Assembly: GCA_934702165.1 (NCBI GenBank)
Contig: CAKUYG010000011.1
Location: 1-24,358 of the forward strand
Source: an uncultured Bacteroidales bacterium
GTDB lineage: Bacteria > Bacteroidota > Bacteroidia > Bacteroidales > UBA932
Reading direction: 5' to 3'
DNA: 24,358 nt
This document shows positions 6,455 to 15,357 of the stretch, one piece after another (positions within the stretch are counted from its first letter, which is position 1; the number at the start of each line of letters is the position of its first letter). The translations under genes and the position numbers were made by a program. Under the pieces are notes generated by a model that saw only the letters and a list, made by a program, of their open reading frames with translations, was not told where the DNA came from and did no database searches.

Positions 6455-8380
6455 TCAGAAATTGTCGTAATACTTGGCCTCTCGCGGAGTCACCTTGGAC
6501 ATGTTGTCCAAAAGATCCTGATTGGTCTTGTACTCGTCCATCAACTGAAGCATGAAGTTCATGGCCTCGGTAGGGTTCATGTCGGCGAGCAGTTTACGGA
6601 GAATCCAGATTCTCTGGCTTTGGTCCTTAGGATAGAGGAGATCGTCGCGACGGGTACCTGACAGGAGCACATTGACCGCCGGGAAGATGCGCCTGTTGGC
6701 GAGTGTGCGGTCAAGCTGGATTTCACTGTTGCCGGTACCCTTGAACTCCTCGAAGATCACATCGTCCATCTTGGACCCGGTCTCTGTAAGCGCAGTCGCG
6801 AGAATGGTCAGAGAACCGCCACCTTCGATATTTCGGGCGGCTCCGAAGAAACGCTTTGGCTTCTGCAGTGCATTCGCGTCCACACCTCCGGTCAGTACCT
6901 TGCCCGAAGCAGGCTGCACGGTATTGTACGCACGGGCCAGACGGGTGATGGAATCAAGAAGGATGACAACATCATGTCCGCATTCCACAAGACGTCGGGC
7001 CTTCTCTATAACCATGTTGGCCACTTTCACATGCTTTTCAGCCGGTTCATCGAAAGTTGAGGCCACAACCTCGGCTTTCACGGAGCGCTGCATGTCGGTC
7101 ACCTCCTCTGGACGTTCGTCCACAAGCAGCACAATCTCATATACTTCAGGATGGTTGTCCGCTATGGCATTGGCGATACTCTTGAGCAGCAAAGTCTTAC
7201 CAGCCTTAGGAGGTGAGACTATCAGCATTCGCTGGCCTTTGCCGATAGGGGAGAACATATCCACGATACGGCAGCTCTTGTCTTTTTCGTGTCCGTTGCC
7301 GAGAAGGTTGAACTTCTCATCAGGAAAGAGAGGCGTGAGGAAATCGAACGGCACCCTGTCACGTATGAACTCCGGCGTCCTTCCGTTGACAGACTTCACG
7401 CTTGCGAGAGGGAAGTACTTGTCTCCCTCACGCGGAGGACGGATCTCTCCGGTCACAGTGTCTCCGCTCTTTAGAGCGTTCATCTTCACCTGCTGCTGTG
7501 AGACATATATATCATCCGGAGAATTGAGGTAATTGTAATCAGATGAGCGCAGGAACCCATATCCGTCCGGCATTATCTCAAGCACACCTGATGCTTCAAC
7601 GGTACCGTCATAATACACAGGGCGTGGACGCGGCTGGTTATTCTGCTGGCCTTGAGGCATCTGTGGCTTCTGCATCTGAGGCATGGCTCGCTCATTGGCT
7701 TTCTCCTGGACCTTGGCCTGGACTTTCTCAAGCACCTTCTCAATCGAGCGGCTTTCGGCTATCCTCTTCGGCTGCTGAGGCTTGTTGTTCTGCTCCGATG
7801 GCTTTTCTTCTGCTGCAGACGGCTCAGGTGCAGCAGTTTCGGACGGGGATGGAAGCGCCTGCTGAACAGGAGCTGGCGGAAGCACTTCCATCGTGACCGC
7901 GGAGTTCTCGGCCTGCGGCTCTACAGGGAACAGTTGCGGGGCTGACGGCTCCGGCTGCCTGTTCTTCGGTTTGCGCCCGCGCTTCTTCGGCTGCGGTGCA
8001 GGGGCCTGCTCTGGAGCAGCCTCGGCAGATGGCTGCTGTTCGGCTTTCGCTTCAAGCTTGGCTTGCGGCCTTCCTGGCTTGCGCCCGGGTTTTCTTGCCG
8101 GCTTCTGCTCTTTGTCCTGAGGCTTTTCGCCGGATTCTGCCTTTACAGACTCCGGCGCTTTACCTTCAGATGCATTCTTCTGCTTCGGCGGGCGGCCCCG
8201 GCGCGCCTTCGGCTTCTCGGGAGCTGGTTTGACGGACTCCTCCTTGGCTTCCGCGTCAATGATGGCGTAAGCAAGGTTCTCGTCGTCGAGTTTCTTTATT
8301 GATTTGACATTGTGTTCTGTCGCTATTGACTCAAGCTGTTCCCGCGTCATTGCGTTCAGTTCCGAAAGTCTGTGTGGCAT
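6455..8380 (-). CDS. rho: Transcription termination factor Rho with long disordered insertion
   Basis: Rho is a hexameric RNA translocase that ends transcription. The 641-residue protein has an N-terminal helical Rho_N-type segment (1-45), a low-complexity region about 46-255 rich in K, P, A, E and Q with AT-hook-like RRGRPPK (60-66), [10 protein letters not shown] (96-105) and KRGRKPK (133-139), an RNA-binding domain with DGYGFLR (272-278), and the ATPase with Walker A SPPKAGKT (389-396) and Walker B VVILLD (471-476). E. coli Rho has 419 residues, so about 200 are extra. Such disordered insertions occur in Bacteroidota Rho, and the one in B. thetaiotaomicron is reported to drive phase separation. 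The start at 8380 is chosen because an earlier one at 8461 precedes the promoter. Confidence 0.96.
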   Translation of the reverse strand: MPHRLSELNAMTREQLESIATEHNVKSIKKLDDENLAYAIIDAEAKEESVKPAPEKPKARRGRPPKQKNASEGKAPESVKAESGEKPQDKEQKPARKPGRKPGRPQAKLEAKAEQQPSAEAAPEQAPAPQPKKRGRKPKNRQPEPSAPQLFPVEPQAENSAVTMEVLPPAPVQQALPSPSETAAPEPSAAEEKPSEQNNKPQQPKRIAESRSIEKVLEKVQAKVQEKANERAMPQMQKPQMPQGQQNNQPRPRPVYYDGTVEASGVLEIMPDGYGFLRSSDYNYLNSPDDIYVSQQQVKMNALKSGDTVTGEIRPPREGDKYFPLASVKSVNGRTPEFIRDRVPFDFLTPLFPDEKFNLLGNGHEKDKSCRIVDMFSPIGKGQRMLIVSPPKAGKTLLLKSIANAIADNHPEVYEIVLLVDERPEEVTDMQRSVKAEVVASTFDEPAEKHVKVANMVIEKARRLVECGHDVVILLDSITRLARAYNTVQPASGKVLTGGVDANALQKPKRFFGAARNIEGGGSLTILATALTETGSKMDDVIFEEFKGTGNSEIQLDRTLANRRIFPAVNVLLSGTRRDDLLYPKDQSQRIWILRKLLADMNPTEAMNFMLQLMDEYKTNQDLLDNMSKVTPREAKYYDNF

Positions 8381-8448
8381 ATAATAAATATACGATAAGT
8401 TTGATTGTGTCCCGTGGTCAGACCCATCCGGGAGAGTAATTCTGCCCA

Positions 8449-8456
8449 CAAAGATA
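8449..8456 (-). promoter_or_regulatory. -7 element of the rho promoter
   Basis: The minus strand reads TATCTTTG, a perfect TAnnTTTG match, implying a leader of about 60 nt to ATG 8380, longer than most here. Rho commonly controls its own synthesis and such a leader could take part, but no specific structure is seen. No clear -33 TTG. Confidence 0.5.
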
Positions 8457-8494
8457 ATCAAATAATCCGGAACTTCCTATTGTTCACGCAAAAA

Positions 8495-11224
8495 CTACTT
8501 GTCCCAATAGCTGTTGCTCTTCTTGAAACGAAGGATGTCCGCAAGTGCGGCCGCGTTAGCTGCAATTCTGAAGCTGTATGACTTCCATGTCCCGAGCGGA
8601 ACCCAGCTCACAGCTATATTGAAACAATGCAGGTCGTAGGTCGCGCTGATCTGAGTTGAGGTGATCTGCTTGGCTATGAAGTCATATCCCGAAGAAGCCG
8701 TGATGGACATTTTTGGCGTCAGTTTCAGTGAACCCGACAGCTGCAGGGAGGCATTGTACCTGTCCTCCGTCAGTAGCCTGGCGAGCGTCGCATCATAGGA
8801 ATAGCTGCGTGCGAGACTGAAGTTAGCGCTGAAATTAAGGCTCCACGGGGCATTGGGATTGGTATAGTAGAGCCAACCTTCAGGTATGTACTCTCCGGTC
8901 ACTGGATGATAATAGTTGCGCCTGTAGGCATTCGCCACACCTGCGGAAGAGGCATCGCTGCCTTCACGCGTCTTGGAACCGTCGTTGCCGTTGATGGTGC
9001 CCTTGCCTGAGATTGAATACGATGCCGATGCGCTCACATTCGTAAGCCTGGCGAGTCCCTGCCCCCGTGTGATGGCGAACGCGTCATACTTCCTGTTGTT
9101 TTCACCGATCGCGTAAGGGTCGAACCCGGCACTCGCGCTGATTGACACCTTGTTGAAGAGAGTGGTTGACATGGACATCGAAATGGTGTTCATCTTCAAA
9201 GAGTCAGCAAGGAAATTATAGCCCGTGTTGAAGGTGAGCTGGTCTATGAGCTTCACTTTCTTGGTGCCGGTTCCTGTCGTGTCGGCATAGTCGCGCACCT
9301 TGGCTTCGAGATTGTTCCCGATGCTGAGCGAGGCTGTAGCGGACTTACCCCGGCTTGGCGGGGAATACATCTGGCCGGAATACACATTATATTGATATTC
9401 CTGTTCCGTACCCGATTTGTCGGTGTAGTACAGAGTCCTGTAGCCGTTGGCATAAGTGCCTTTCTCCGGGCTGAGCGATATGGACATTGAAGGCGAAATC
9501 ACATGCCTAATGGCCTGGACCTTATGCTGTTTACCGAAATTGAAAGTACCGTAGACGCGGGTGCTCATCGAGGTCGAAAATGAATAGTTCTGTGTGATTC
9601 CGAGCGTGCTGAACTGACGGCCCTCCTTCATCTCGACCTTGTCGGTCTCCGGATTGTATTCGTAGTCGTTCTTGCGGAAAAACCAATTCTGACCGTACTG
9701 TACGCTCGGGGCGACGCTCAGATATCTGAAAAGCTGGAAATTCGGCAGGCCGATCGAGAAATTGTGCGTCATGCCGTTCTGCAGGCGGTCCATAAGCCCC
9801 GCTTCTTTGAACTCTGATGCCTTGAAGGATATCTTGTTCTGCAGAGCGGTGCTGTATCCGAAAGAAATCTTTTCGTAGAACTTCTCCTTGCCGGCACGCG
9901 CCTTCTTCTTGAACGGATAGAATGTGGACACGGAGAACGTGATGTTCGGAAGGGTGAATGTATATGAAGAATCCCTTGAGTTCTGGCTGTGCAGAGCATT
10001 GAGGCTCAGGTTAAATTTCCCGTCCCAGTTTCTCGAGTATGAAATCGAGGAGGAGGCCTGGCTCTGGAGGGCCTGGTTTATGTTTGTGGAGTTGTAACGG
10101 TTGTTGGAAGGACTTTGGAAGTTGACCGAGGCGCTGAAGGTCGAACCCGGATGAGCCTTGGAGTCCTGGGTGTGGGACCACTTCACGCCGAAGTTGCGGG
10201 TCTGAAAAAACTCCGGCGTTCCCTTCTCGCCGGTCTGGTCATTGGAATAGTTCATCGAGAAAGAACCGTTGAACTTGTAATTGACCTTGTAACGGGAGTT
10301 GACATTGACCGCCCACGAGCCGAGAGTGAAATAGTCGCCGGTGACGGACAGGTCCAGATAGTCTCCGAACACGAAATACATGCCGAGGTCACGCATGTAG
10401 AAGCCACGCGCCTCCTCCTCCCCGAAAGTCGGCATAAGAAGACCCGTGGAGCGCTGCGGCCTCTTGGGAATGAAGCCGAACGGAAGTCCCAGAAACGGTA
10501 TCTTGACATCTTCCACCACCATATAGGCGGGGCCGAAAATGGTCTTCTGACTTGGCTTCCGGACGACCTTTGCGCTGGTGAGGGCCAGATAATAATGAGG
10601 ATGCGCCGCATCGCAGACGGTATACTTGCCGTCTGTAAGGTTGATGGACTCATCCTGCATCATCTTGATGTTGGTGCCGTGCAGGGAAGCCTCCTCTTCG
10701 GTCGTGGTCATGTTGGTGATACGGGCCTTGCGCGAGTTGAAGTTGTAGCGCACCTCCTCCATATTGTATGTCTTCTCGCCCTGCTTCATCACAGGACGCC
10801 CCTTCCACTCACCCTCTGTGCTGTCGTACGTACCCCTGGCGAAGACGACTCCCGTCTTCATGTCGTACTCCATGTAATCGGCGGTAAGTTCCATGTCCTG
10901 GTATTTCACAGTGACATCACCATAATAATATATCTCCCTCTGCCCGCCGGTGAACACTTCCACTATGGAGTCCTTAGCGGTGGAGAACGCCGGCCTTTCG
11001 AGCGAGCTCTTGCCGAGCATCGCCACAGAGTCGGCACGGTGCAGCGAGTCAGCCCGATGCACGGAATCCCTGCGGGCAAGCTCCACGGAGTCAGGAAGCT
11101 CCACCTTTTTCTGCACCATCACTCCGTATGCCGTAGCACGCGGGCGCCGGCTCTGTGCATGAGAGACTCCGATGCCGAGCAGGAGCATCAGTGTCACCAT
11201 AAATATATGTACGGCCTTTCTCAA
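8495..11224 (-). CDS. lptD: LPS-assembly protein LptD (OstA/Imp), Bacteroidota type
   Basis: LptD is the outer-membrane barrel that inserts lipopolysaccharide into the outer leaflet. The 909-residue protein has a signal peptide (about 1-23, ending SHA), then an OstA/LptA-like beta-jellyroll region with IYYYGDVTVKYQDMELTADY and neighbouring repeats, then PFLGLPFGFIPKRPQRSTG marking the barrel entry, and a long Ser/Asn/Tyr-rich beta-strand region to the C-terminus. The codon at 11224 is TTG; it gives MRKAVHIF, a positively charged signal-peptide start. The first ATG in frame is 11200 and would remove those residues. It is divergent from a cell-wall amidase. Confidence 0.92.
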   Translation of the reverse strand: MRKAVHIFMVTLMLLLGIGVSHAQSRRPRATAYGVMVQKKVELPDSVELARRDSVHRADSLHRADSVAMLGKSSLERPAFSTAKDSIVEVFTGGQREIYYYGDVTVKYQDMELTADYMEYDMKTGVVFARGTYDSTEGEWKGRPVMKQGEKTYNMEEVRYNFNSRKARITNMTTTEEEASLHGTNIKMMQDESINLTDGKYTVCDAAHPHYYLALTSAKVVRKPSQKTIFGPAYMVVEDVKIPFLGLPFGFIPKRPQRSTGLLMPTFGEEEARGFYMRDLGMYFVFGDYLDLSVTGDYFTLGSWAVNVNSRYKVNYKFNGSFSMNYSNDQTGEKGTPEFFQTRNFGVKWSHTQDSKAHPGSTFSASVNFQSPSNNRYNSTNINQALQSQASSSISYSRNWDGKFNLSLNALHSQNSRDSSYTFTLPNITFSVSTFYPFKKKARAGKEKFYEKISFGYSTALQNKISFKASEFKEAGLMDRLQNGMTHNFSIGLPNFQLFRYLSVAPSVQYGQNWFFRKNDYEYNPETDKVEMKEGRQFSTLGITQNYSFSTSMSTRVYGTFNFGKQHKVQAIRHVISPSMSISLSPEKGTYANGYRTLYYTDKSGTEQEYQYNVYSGQMYSPPSRGKSATASLSIGNNLEAKVRDYADTTGTGTKKVKLIDQLTFNTGYNFLADSLKMNTISMSMSTTLFNKVSISASAGFDPYAIGENNRKYDAFAITRGQGLARLTNVSASASYSISGKGTINGNDGSKTREGSDASSAGVANAYRRNYYHPVTGEYIPEGWLYYTNPNAPWSLNFSANFSLARSYSYDATLARLLTEDRYNASLQLSGSLKLTPKMSITASSGYDFIAKQITSTQISATYDLHCFNIAVSWVPLGTWKSYSFRIAANAAALADILRFKKSNSYWDK

Positions 11225-11240
11225 GTGAAAGAAAAATTCG

Positions 11241-11248
11241 TATATTTG
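11241..11248 (+). promoter_or_regulatory. -7 element of the amidase promoter
   Basis: TATATTTG is a perfect match, with TTTC at 11217-11220 exactly 20 nt upstream as an imperfect -33. The leader to the TTG start at 11275 is only about 20 nt. Confidence 0.55.
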
Positions 11249-11256
11249 CTAACCTG

Positions 11257-11287
11257 CAAAATTAGCACATTTATTTGAAACGCACAA
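11257..11287 (-). promoter_or_regulatory. lptD promoter
   Basis: On the minus strand TTG (11287-11285), 20 nt, then TAATTTTG (11264-11257) fits the Bacteroidota consensus. The -33 lies inside the first codons of the divergent amidase gene, and the two -7 elements are 8 bp apart, so the promoters physically overlap. Confidence 0.6.
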
Positions 11288-12369
11288 TCTGCATACTTCT
11301 CTCCGCGCTTGTGCTCTGCGCAGAGATGGCGGCAGACGGCCTGAGGCTGTCCACCGTCGTAATAGATGCAGGACACGGAGGAAAAGATGCAGGCTGCATA
11401 AGCGCGGACGGCAAAACTTACGAAAAGACCCTCACCCTGGACATTTCCCGCAGGCTTGCCGACCTCATAAAAGAGGCATATCCCGACGTCAAAGTCATCC
11501 TGACCCGGGACAGTGACAAGTACATAACCTTGGACGACAGGGCGGTCAAGGCCAACAACGCAGGAGCGGACCTTTTCATATCAATCCACATCAACGCCGC
11601 CGAACGCAAATCACCCAACGGGTTCTCGGTACACGTGCTGGGGCAGTCCTCCAACAAGAACAGGGACCTGTTTGCCGGCAACATGGAAGTGTGCCGCCGC
11701 GAAAACTCCGTCATACTGCTCGAAGACGACTACAGCACCAAATACCAGGGCTTCGACCCTTCAGATCCGGAGTCGTACATCTTCATGGTGCTGATGCAGA
11801 ATTCCCATCTGGAACAGAGTATGAAATTCGCCCAGACCGCCGACACCAAACTCAGGGGCGGGCCTCTGCGCAACGACAGGGGAGTATCCCAGGACCCTTT
11901 CTATGTGCTATGGAAAACGGCCATGCCGGCGGTGCTCGTGGAGCTCGGTTTCATCTCCAACGCCACCGATCTTGCGGTCATAAAGAGACCGGAGCACAGG
12001 CAGGAACTGGCACAGTGCCTGTTGGAAGCATTCAAGTCGTATAAAGAAAACTACGATGCAAGCATGAGCCATTCTTCTGTCCCGGCTCCGGCAACATCCG
12101 GAGGAGAGACGTCCGGCAATACGGACACGAAGCAGGACGGACTGTGGGGAATACAGATATTCGCCACCACGGCTCCAGTCAAGAAATGCGACTATGATTT
12201 TCTGGGCTATGACCCCGTATACATAAAGACCGGACGCCTGTATAAATATTATGTCAGCACCGGCGCCGACAAAGCCGCCGCAGCCGCCGGGCTCGAAAAA
12301 GCGCGAAAAAAATATCCGGACGCTTTTTTGGCAAGAATACAGGGCACTCCAATAAAGGTCGGAAAATAG
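11275..12369 (+). CDS. N-acetylmuramoyl-L-alanine amidase (Amidase_3) with C-terminal SPOR-like domain
   Basis: This zinc amidase cuts the bond between muramic acid and the stem peptide in peptidoglycan, typically in cell separation. The 364-residue protein has a signal peptide (about 1-20), VVIDAGHGGKDAG (28-40, Zn ligand H34), E50, SIHINAAE (103-110, H105) and AVLVELGFIS (219-228, E223), then a linker rich in Ser/Thr/Gly and a SPOR-like domain (about 290-364, starting GLWGIQIFA) that would bind denuded septal glycans. The start is TTG at 11275; the next ATG (11326) would delete the signal peptide. It is divergent from lptD, pairing two envelope genes. Confidence 0.93.
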   Translation: MKRTICILLSALVLCAEMAADGLRLSTVVIDAGHGGKDAGCISADGKTYEKTLTLDISRRLADLIKEAYPDVKVILTRDSDKYITLDDRAVKANNAGADLFISIHINAAERKSPNGFSVHVLGQSSNKNRDLFAGNMEVCRRENSVILLEDDYSTKYQGFDPSDPESYIFMVLMQNSHLEQSMKFAQTADTKLRGGPLRNDRGVSQDPFYVLWKTAMPAVLVELGFISNATDLAVIKRPEHRQELAQCLLEAFKSYKENYDASMSHSSVPAPATSGGETSGNTDTKQDGLWGIQIFATTAPVKKCDYDFLGYDPVYIKTGRLYKYYVSTGADKAAAAAGLEKARKKYPDAFLARIQGTPIKVGK

Positions 12370-12644
12370 AATTCACTGATAATCCGCTTTGTAAGGGCGA
12401 AATATAAATTAGAATTATTCTAGTTTAGCGTGGGCTCAGAAACAGATGGTTATATAATTCAGCCTCATACACAATATTGGTATTCAATCATTTACAAACT
12501 AATCGATTGATGCTTTTCCAATCCAATATTTAAGTCGAAAAAAGATAAAACGCAATAGGCGGCAAAATTTTTTTTCAAATATTTATCCCCATCTTTGCAC
12601 AGCAATTCGGAAATAAAGTTCCGTATACAAATCAGCAAAAGACA
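12370..12644. other. AT-rich dnaA upstream region
   Basis: No gene is seen in this 275-bp gap. It holds a perfect 13-bp palindrome TAGAATTATTCTA (12410-12422), a -7-like CATCTTTG (12590-12597), and TTATCCCCA (12583-12591), one mismatch from the DnaA box TTATCCACA and overlapping that -7 element. A single near-box would fit dnaA autoregulation better than a replication origin, which needs clustered boxes; none are visible. Confidence 0.45.
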
Positions 12645-14069
12645 ATGGAGAATTTAAGTGGACATACAAGTGTCTGGGACAACTGTCTTCAGATCATAGA
12701 GCAGAATGTTGAACCTCAGCAGTTCAATACGTGGTTCAGACCGATCCGCGCCGTCTCCCTTGTCGACAGCACCCTGACCCTCGAAGTTCCGAACGACTTT
12801 TTCAGGGAATACCTTGAAGGTGCCTATCTTGACCTGCTGAAGAAGGTTCTCCGCAGAGAAATAGGACCGGAGGCCAAACTCAGGTATATGTACAGGCCGG
12901 TATCAGGCCAGCCATCGATGAAAGTAGACGGACGCATGACATCCGCTCCGTCCAACCCGCCGGTCAACATCGTCACTCCGCCGTCAGACAAGCCGAACCC
13001 GTTTGTATACCCAGGTATACATAAGGTAAGCATCAACCCTAGACTCAACCCGGCATATAACTTCGACAGTATAGTAGAAGGGGAGTGCAACAAGATGGGA
13101 ATCACAGCAGGCAGGAACATCGCGGCGGCCCCGGGCAAGACTCCGTTCAACCCCCTCTTCATATTCGGTGGCTCCGGGCTCGGCAAGACACATCTTGCAC
13201 ATGCGATCGGTCTTGCCATAAAGGAAAAATATCCGGACCTGGTTGTCCTTTATGTGACAGGACACGAGTTCAAGACACAATATATGGTCGCCGTCAATGT
13301 GCGCAACAACATCACCGACTTCCTGGCCTACTACATGCGGATCGACGTTCTGATCGTGGATGACATCCAGGATCTTATGGGTCCCGGATGCCAGAACGCA
13401 TTCTTCAATGTGTTCAACCATCTGCACCAGAACGGCAAGCAGCTGCTCTTCACCTCAGACAGGGCTCCGGTCGAGCTCCAGAACTTCGAGGAGCGTCTGC
13501 TTTCCAGATTCAAATGGGGGCTTTCCGTCCAGTTGACTCACCCCGACTATGGCACCCGGCTCAGGATGCTGGAATCAAGGGTTGCAAAAGAAGGGGTGGA
13601 GATTGCCCACGACGTCCTGGAGTTCATAGCGACCAAAGTCAAGACCAATTTCAGAGAGCTTGAAGGGATACTCGTCTCGCTGATTGCCCATTCTCTCGTC
13701 GAGAAGGACAAGTCACTGCTCGAATTGGCTTCCGGCATAACCGAGAACCTCATCGGGGAGGCCAAGACGGATATGAACATCGACAAAGTACAGAAGAATG
13801 TCTGCGAGTATTTCAACATCACCCGTGACGATCTCCTCTCCAAATCCAGGAAGCGCCAGATTGTACAGGCAAGGCAGATATCCATGTACCTGTGCCGCAA
13901 CCTGATATCCAACTGCTCCCTTGCCACCATCGGGGCCGAAACCGGCGGCAAGGATCACGCTACGGTCCTTCACGCATGCACGACCGTCTCGGACCTGATG
14001 AGCACCGACAAGACTTTCAAAAAGTACGTCAGCGACATCGAGAACATTCTTTCACCAGCCCAAATATAA
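12645..14069 (+). CDS. dnaA: Chromosomal replication initiator DnaA
   Basis: DnaA binds the origin as an ATP-dependent oligomer and melts it. The 474-residue protein has domain I (about 1-85, with WDNCLQIIE and FNTWFRPI), a Pro/Ser linker, an AAA+ domain with Walker A GGSGLGKT (175-182) and Walker B VLIVDDIQ (235-242), and domain IV with the DnaA signature GGKDHATVLHAC (434-445). Two positions differ from the E. coli pattern: Ser for Val in Walker A and Lys for Arg in GGRDH. It is followed 7 nt later by rpe in one unit, an uncommon partner; dnaN and gyrB are not nearby. Confidence 0.98.
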   Translation: MENLSGHTSVWDNCLQIIEQNVEPQQFNTWFRPIRAVSLVDSTLTLEVPNDFFREYLEGAYLDLLKKVLRREIGPEAKLRYMYRPVSGQPSMKVDGRMTSAPSNPPVNIVTPPSDKPNPFVYPGIHKVSINPRLNPAYNFDSIVEGECNKMGITAGRNIAAAPGKTPFNPLFIFGGSGLGKTHLAHAIGLAIKEKYPDLVVLYVTGHEFKTQYMVAVNVRNNITDFLAYYMRIDVLIVDDIQDLMGPGCQNAFFNVFNHLHQNGKQLLFTSDRAPVELQNFEERLLSRFKWGLSVQLTHPDYGTRLRMLESRVAKEGVEIAHDVLEFIATKVKTNFRELEGILVSLIAHSLVEKDKSLLELASGITENLIGEAKTDMNIDKVQKNVCEYFNITRDDLLSKSRKRQIVQARQISMYLCRNLISNCSLATIGAETGGKDHATVLHACTTVSDLMSTDKTFKKYVSDIENILSPAQI

Positions 14070-14076
14070 TAAGGAC

Positions 14077-14727
14077 ATGCCTTTCAGAATCGCGCCCTCA
14101 ATACTTGCAGCGGACTTCCTCCATCTTGAGAAGGACATAGACCTTGTGAACCGCTGCGGTGATGTAATTCACCTCGACGTAATGGACGGCACGCTTGTGC
14201 CGAACATATCTTTCGGCTTTTCGGTCATAGACCAGATCGCCAAGGTCGCCAAAGCCCCAATGGACGTCCATCTTATGGTGGTCCATCCGGAAAGGTGGTT
14301 CAAGAAAGTCGCGGACGACGGAGTACAGATGTGTTCCTTCCACCTGGAAGCAGCAGGACGAAGGACTTCATCATTCATAAAGGAGATACAGGCCCTTGGC
14401 ATGAAGGCCGGGGTCGCAATCAACCCTGACGTGCCGGTAGAGAAGCTCTTCCCCTATATAGGCAAGGCTGACTACTTCCTCATAATGTCAGTATTCGCCG
14501 GCTTTGGCGGACAGAAATTCATCTATGAATCTCTGGACAGGGTTATCTCGCTCAAGTCGGAGCTTGTCAAGAGAGGCTCGAATGCACTTATCGAGATAGA
14601 CGGCGGCATCAACCTCAGCACCGTCAAGGCAGTAAAGGAGGCCGGTGTGGATTTGGCGGTAGCCGGAAGCTCGGTTTTCGGATCAGCAGATCCTTCGGCC
14701 GCCATCAAGGCTCTCAGAGAAGCCTGA
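14077..14727 (+). CDS. rpe: Ribulose-phosphate 3-epimerase
   Basis: The enzyme interconverts ribulose-5-phosphate and xylulose-5-phosphate in the pentose phosphate pathway. The 216-residue TIM barrel shows APSILAADF (6-14), metal ligands in HLDVMDG (H32, D34), DVHLMV (H65) and IEIDGGI (D175), and the phosphate-binding GSSVF (197-201). The usual SVNPGFGGQKFI appears here as SVFAGFGGQKFI (138-149), Asn-Pro replaced by Phe-Ala. It lies 7 nt after dnaA, with AAGGA in the gap acting as a possible ribosome site. Its 3' end overlaps convergent birA by 14 bp. Confidence 0.95.
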   Translation: MPFRIAPSILAADFLHLEKDIDLVNRCGDVIHLDVMDGTLVPNISFGFSVIDQIAKVAKAPMDVHLMVVHPERWFKKVADDGVQMCSFHLEAAGRRTSSFIKEIQALGMKAGVAINPDVPVEKLFPYIGKADYFLIMSVFAGFGGQKFIYESLDRVISLKSELVKRGSNALIEIDGGINLSTVKAVKEAGVDLAVAGSSVFGSADPSAAIKALREA

Positions 14728-15337
14728 ACATATACTTCCTGAATTCCAGGTCAAGAGTATCGCGCCCCTCGGAGGAACTGAGGAGCGCGTATTTTTTTGA
14801 CAGTTCTCTGCCGAGACATTCGAGCTCATCGCACAAATTATACTCTTTCCCGGTCAATTCTTTCATTGACACAGGATTAGGCAGTTCTTCAGGCCAGGAA
14901 TCCTCGTTGACGTTAAGTCCTATGCCTACAATGCTGCTGCCTACCATGTCTGCATCCAGTGTATTCTCTATCAGGATTCCGCATATCTTCCTGTTCCCGA
15001 CCCAGATGTCATTGGGCCACTTGATGCGGGCCTCGATACCGCGTGACAGAAGATAATCTCTGAGAGCGAGGGTTGTCATCTCAGTGACCAGAAGCACGTC
15101 TTTTACATTGAGGGACAATGGGCCGGAAGCAGGAAAACGCAGCAGCACGCTGAACGTGAGTCCGGACGACGGGCGTGAGTACCACGTATGTGTCCCCTGC
15201 CCGCGTCCCGCTGTCTGCGTCACTGCGGCAATGATTGACAAATTGTCAAGCGATTCCAACCTGCGCCTGACCTCTTTATTGGTTGAATCTGCTGTTTGCA
15301 GCCAGATAATGTCCACTGCGTCCGAGTATGGTTTCAT
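14714..15337 (-). CDS. birA: Biotin--[acetyl-CoA-carboxylase] ligase, catalytic-domain only
   Basis: The enzyme activates biotin as biotinyl-AMP and transfers it to a lysine of biotin carrier proteins. The 207-residue protein has STN (18-20), QTAGRGQGTHTW (41-52, the biotinyl-AMP loop), KWPNDIW (106-112), KICGILIE (117-124) and GIGLNVN (138-144). There is no N-terminal helix-turn-helix, so it cannot be a BirA-type repressor, and the C-terminal SH3-like domain is short or missing. The start lies about 15 nt after a good promoter, and its 3' end contains the rpe terminator on the opposite strand. Confidence 0.92.
   Translation of the reverse strand: MKPYSDAVDIIWLQTADSTNKEVRRRLESLDNLSIIAAVTQTAGRGQGTHTWYSRPSSGLTFSVLLRFPASGPLSLNVKDVLLVTEMTTLALRDYLLSRGIEARIKWPNDIWVGNRKICGILIENTLDADMVGSSIVGIGLNVNEDSWPEELPNPVSMKELTGKEYNLCDELECLGRELSKKYALLSSSEGRDTLDLEFRKYMFRLL
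14761..14798 (+). terminator. dnaA-rpe terminator embedded in birA
   Basis: CGCGCCCCTC (14761-14770) pairs with GAGGAGCGCG (14780-14789) except for one C/A mismatch, with a 9-nt loop, then a seven-T run at 14792-14798. It lies inside the 3' coding part of birA, so the same bases must satisfy both terminator and protein. Confidence 0.8.
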
Positions 15338-15345
15338 TTTTGTTG

Positions 15346-15353
15346 TATCTTTG
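15346..15353 (+). promoter_or_regulatory. -7 element of the ftsH operon promoter
   Basis: TATCTTTG is a full TAnnTTTG match with a leader of about 14 nt to the ATG at 15372. No -33 TTG is visible at the normal distance. Confidence 0.55.
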
Positions 15354-15357
15354 TCCG

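Noticed and set aside
8381..8461. 27-codon N-terminal extension of Rho
   Set aside because: It would begin upstream of the TATCTTTG promoter element, and MPHRLSELN is a normal Rho N-terminus.
10115..11278. 387-codon open frame on the plus strand
   Set aside because: It is antisense to lptD and matches no family. Codon usage of lptD explains the lack of stops.
12370..12644. Replication origin next to dnaA
   Set aside because: Only one imperfect DnaA-box-like sequence and no repeated boxes are visible. AT-richness alone is not enough.
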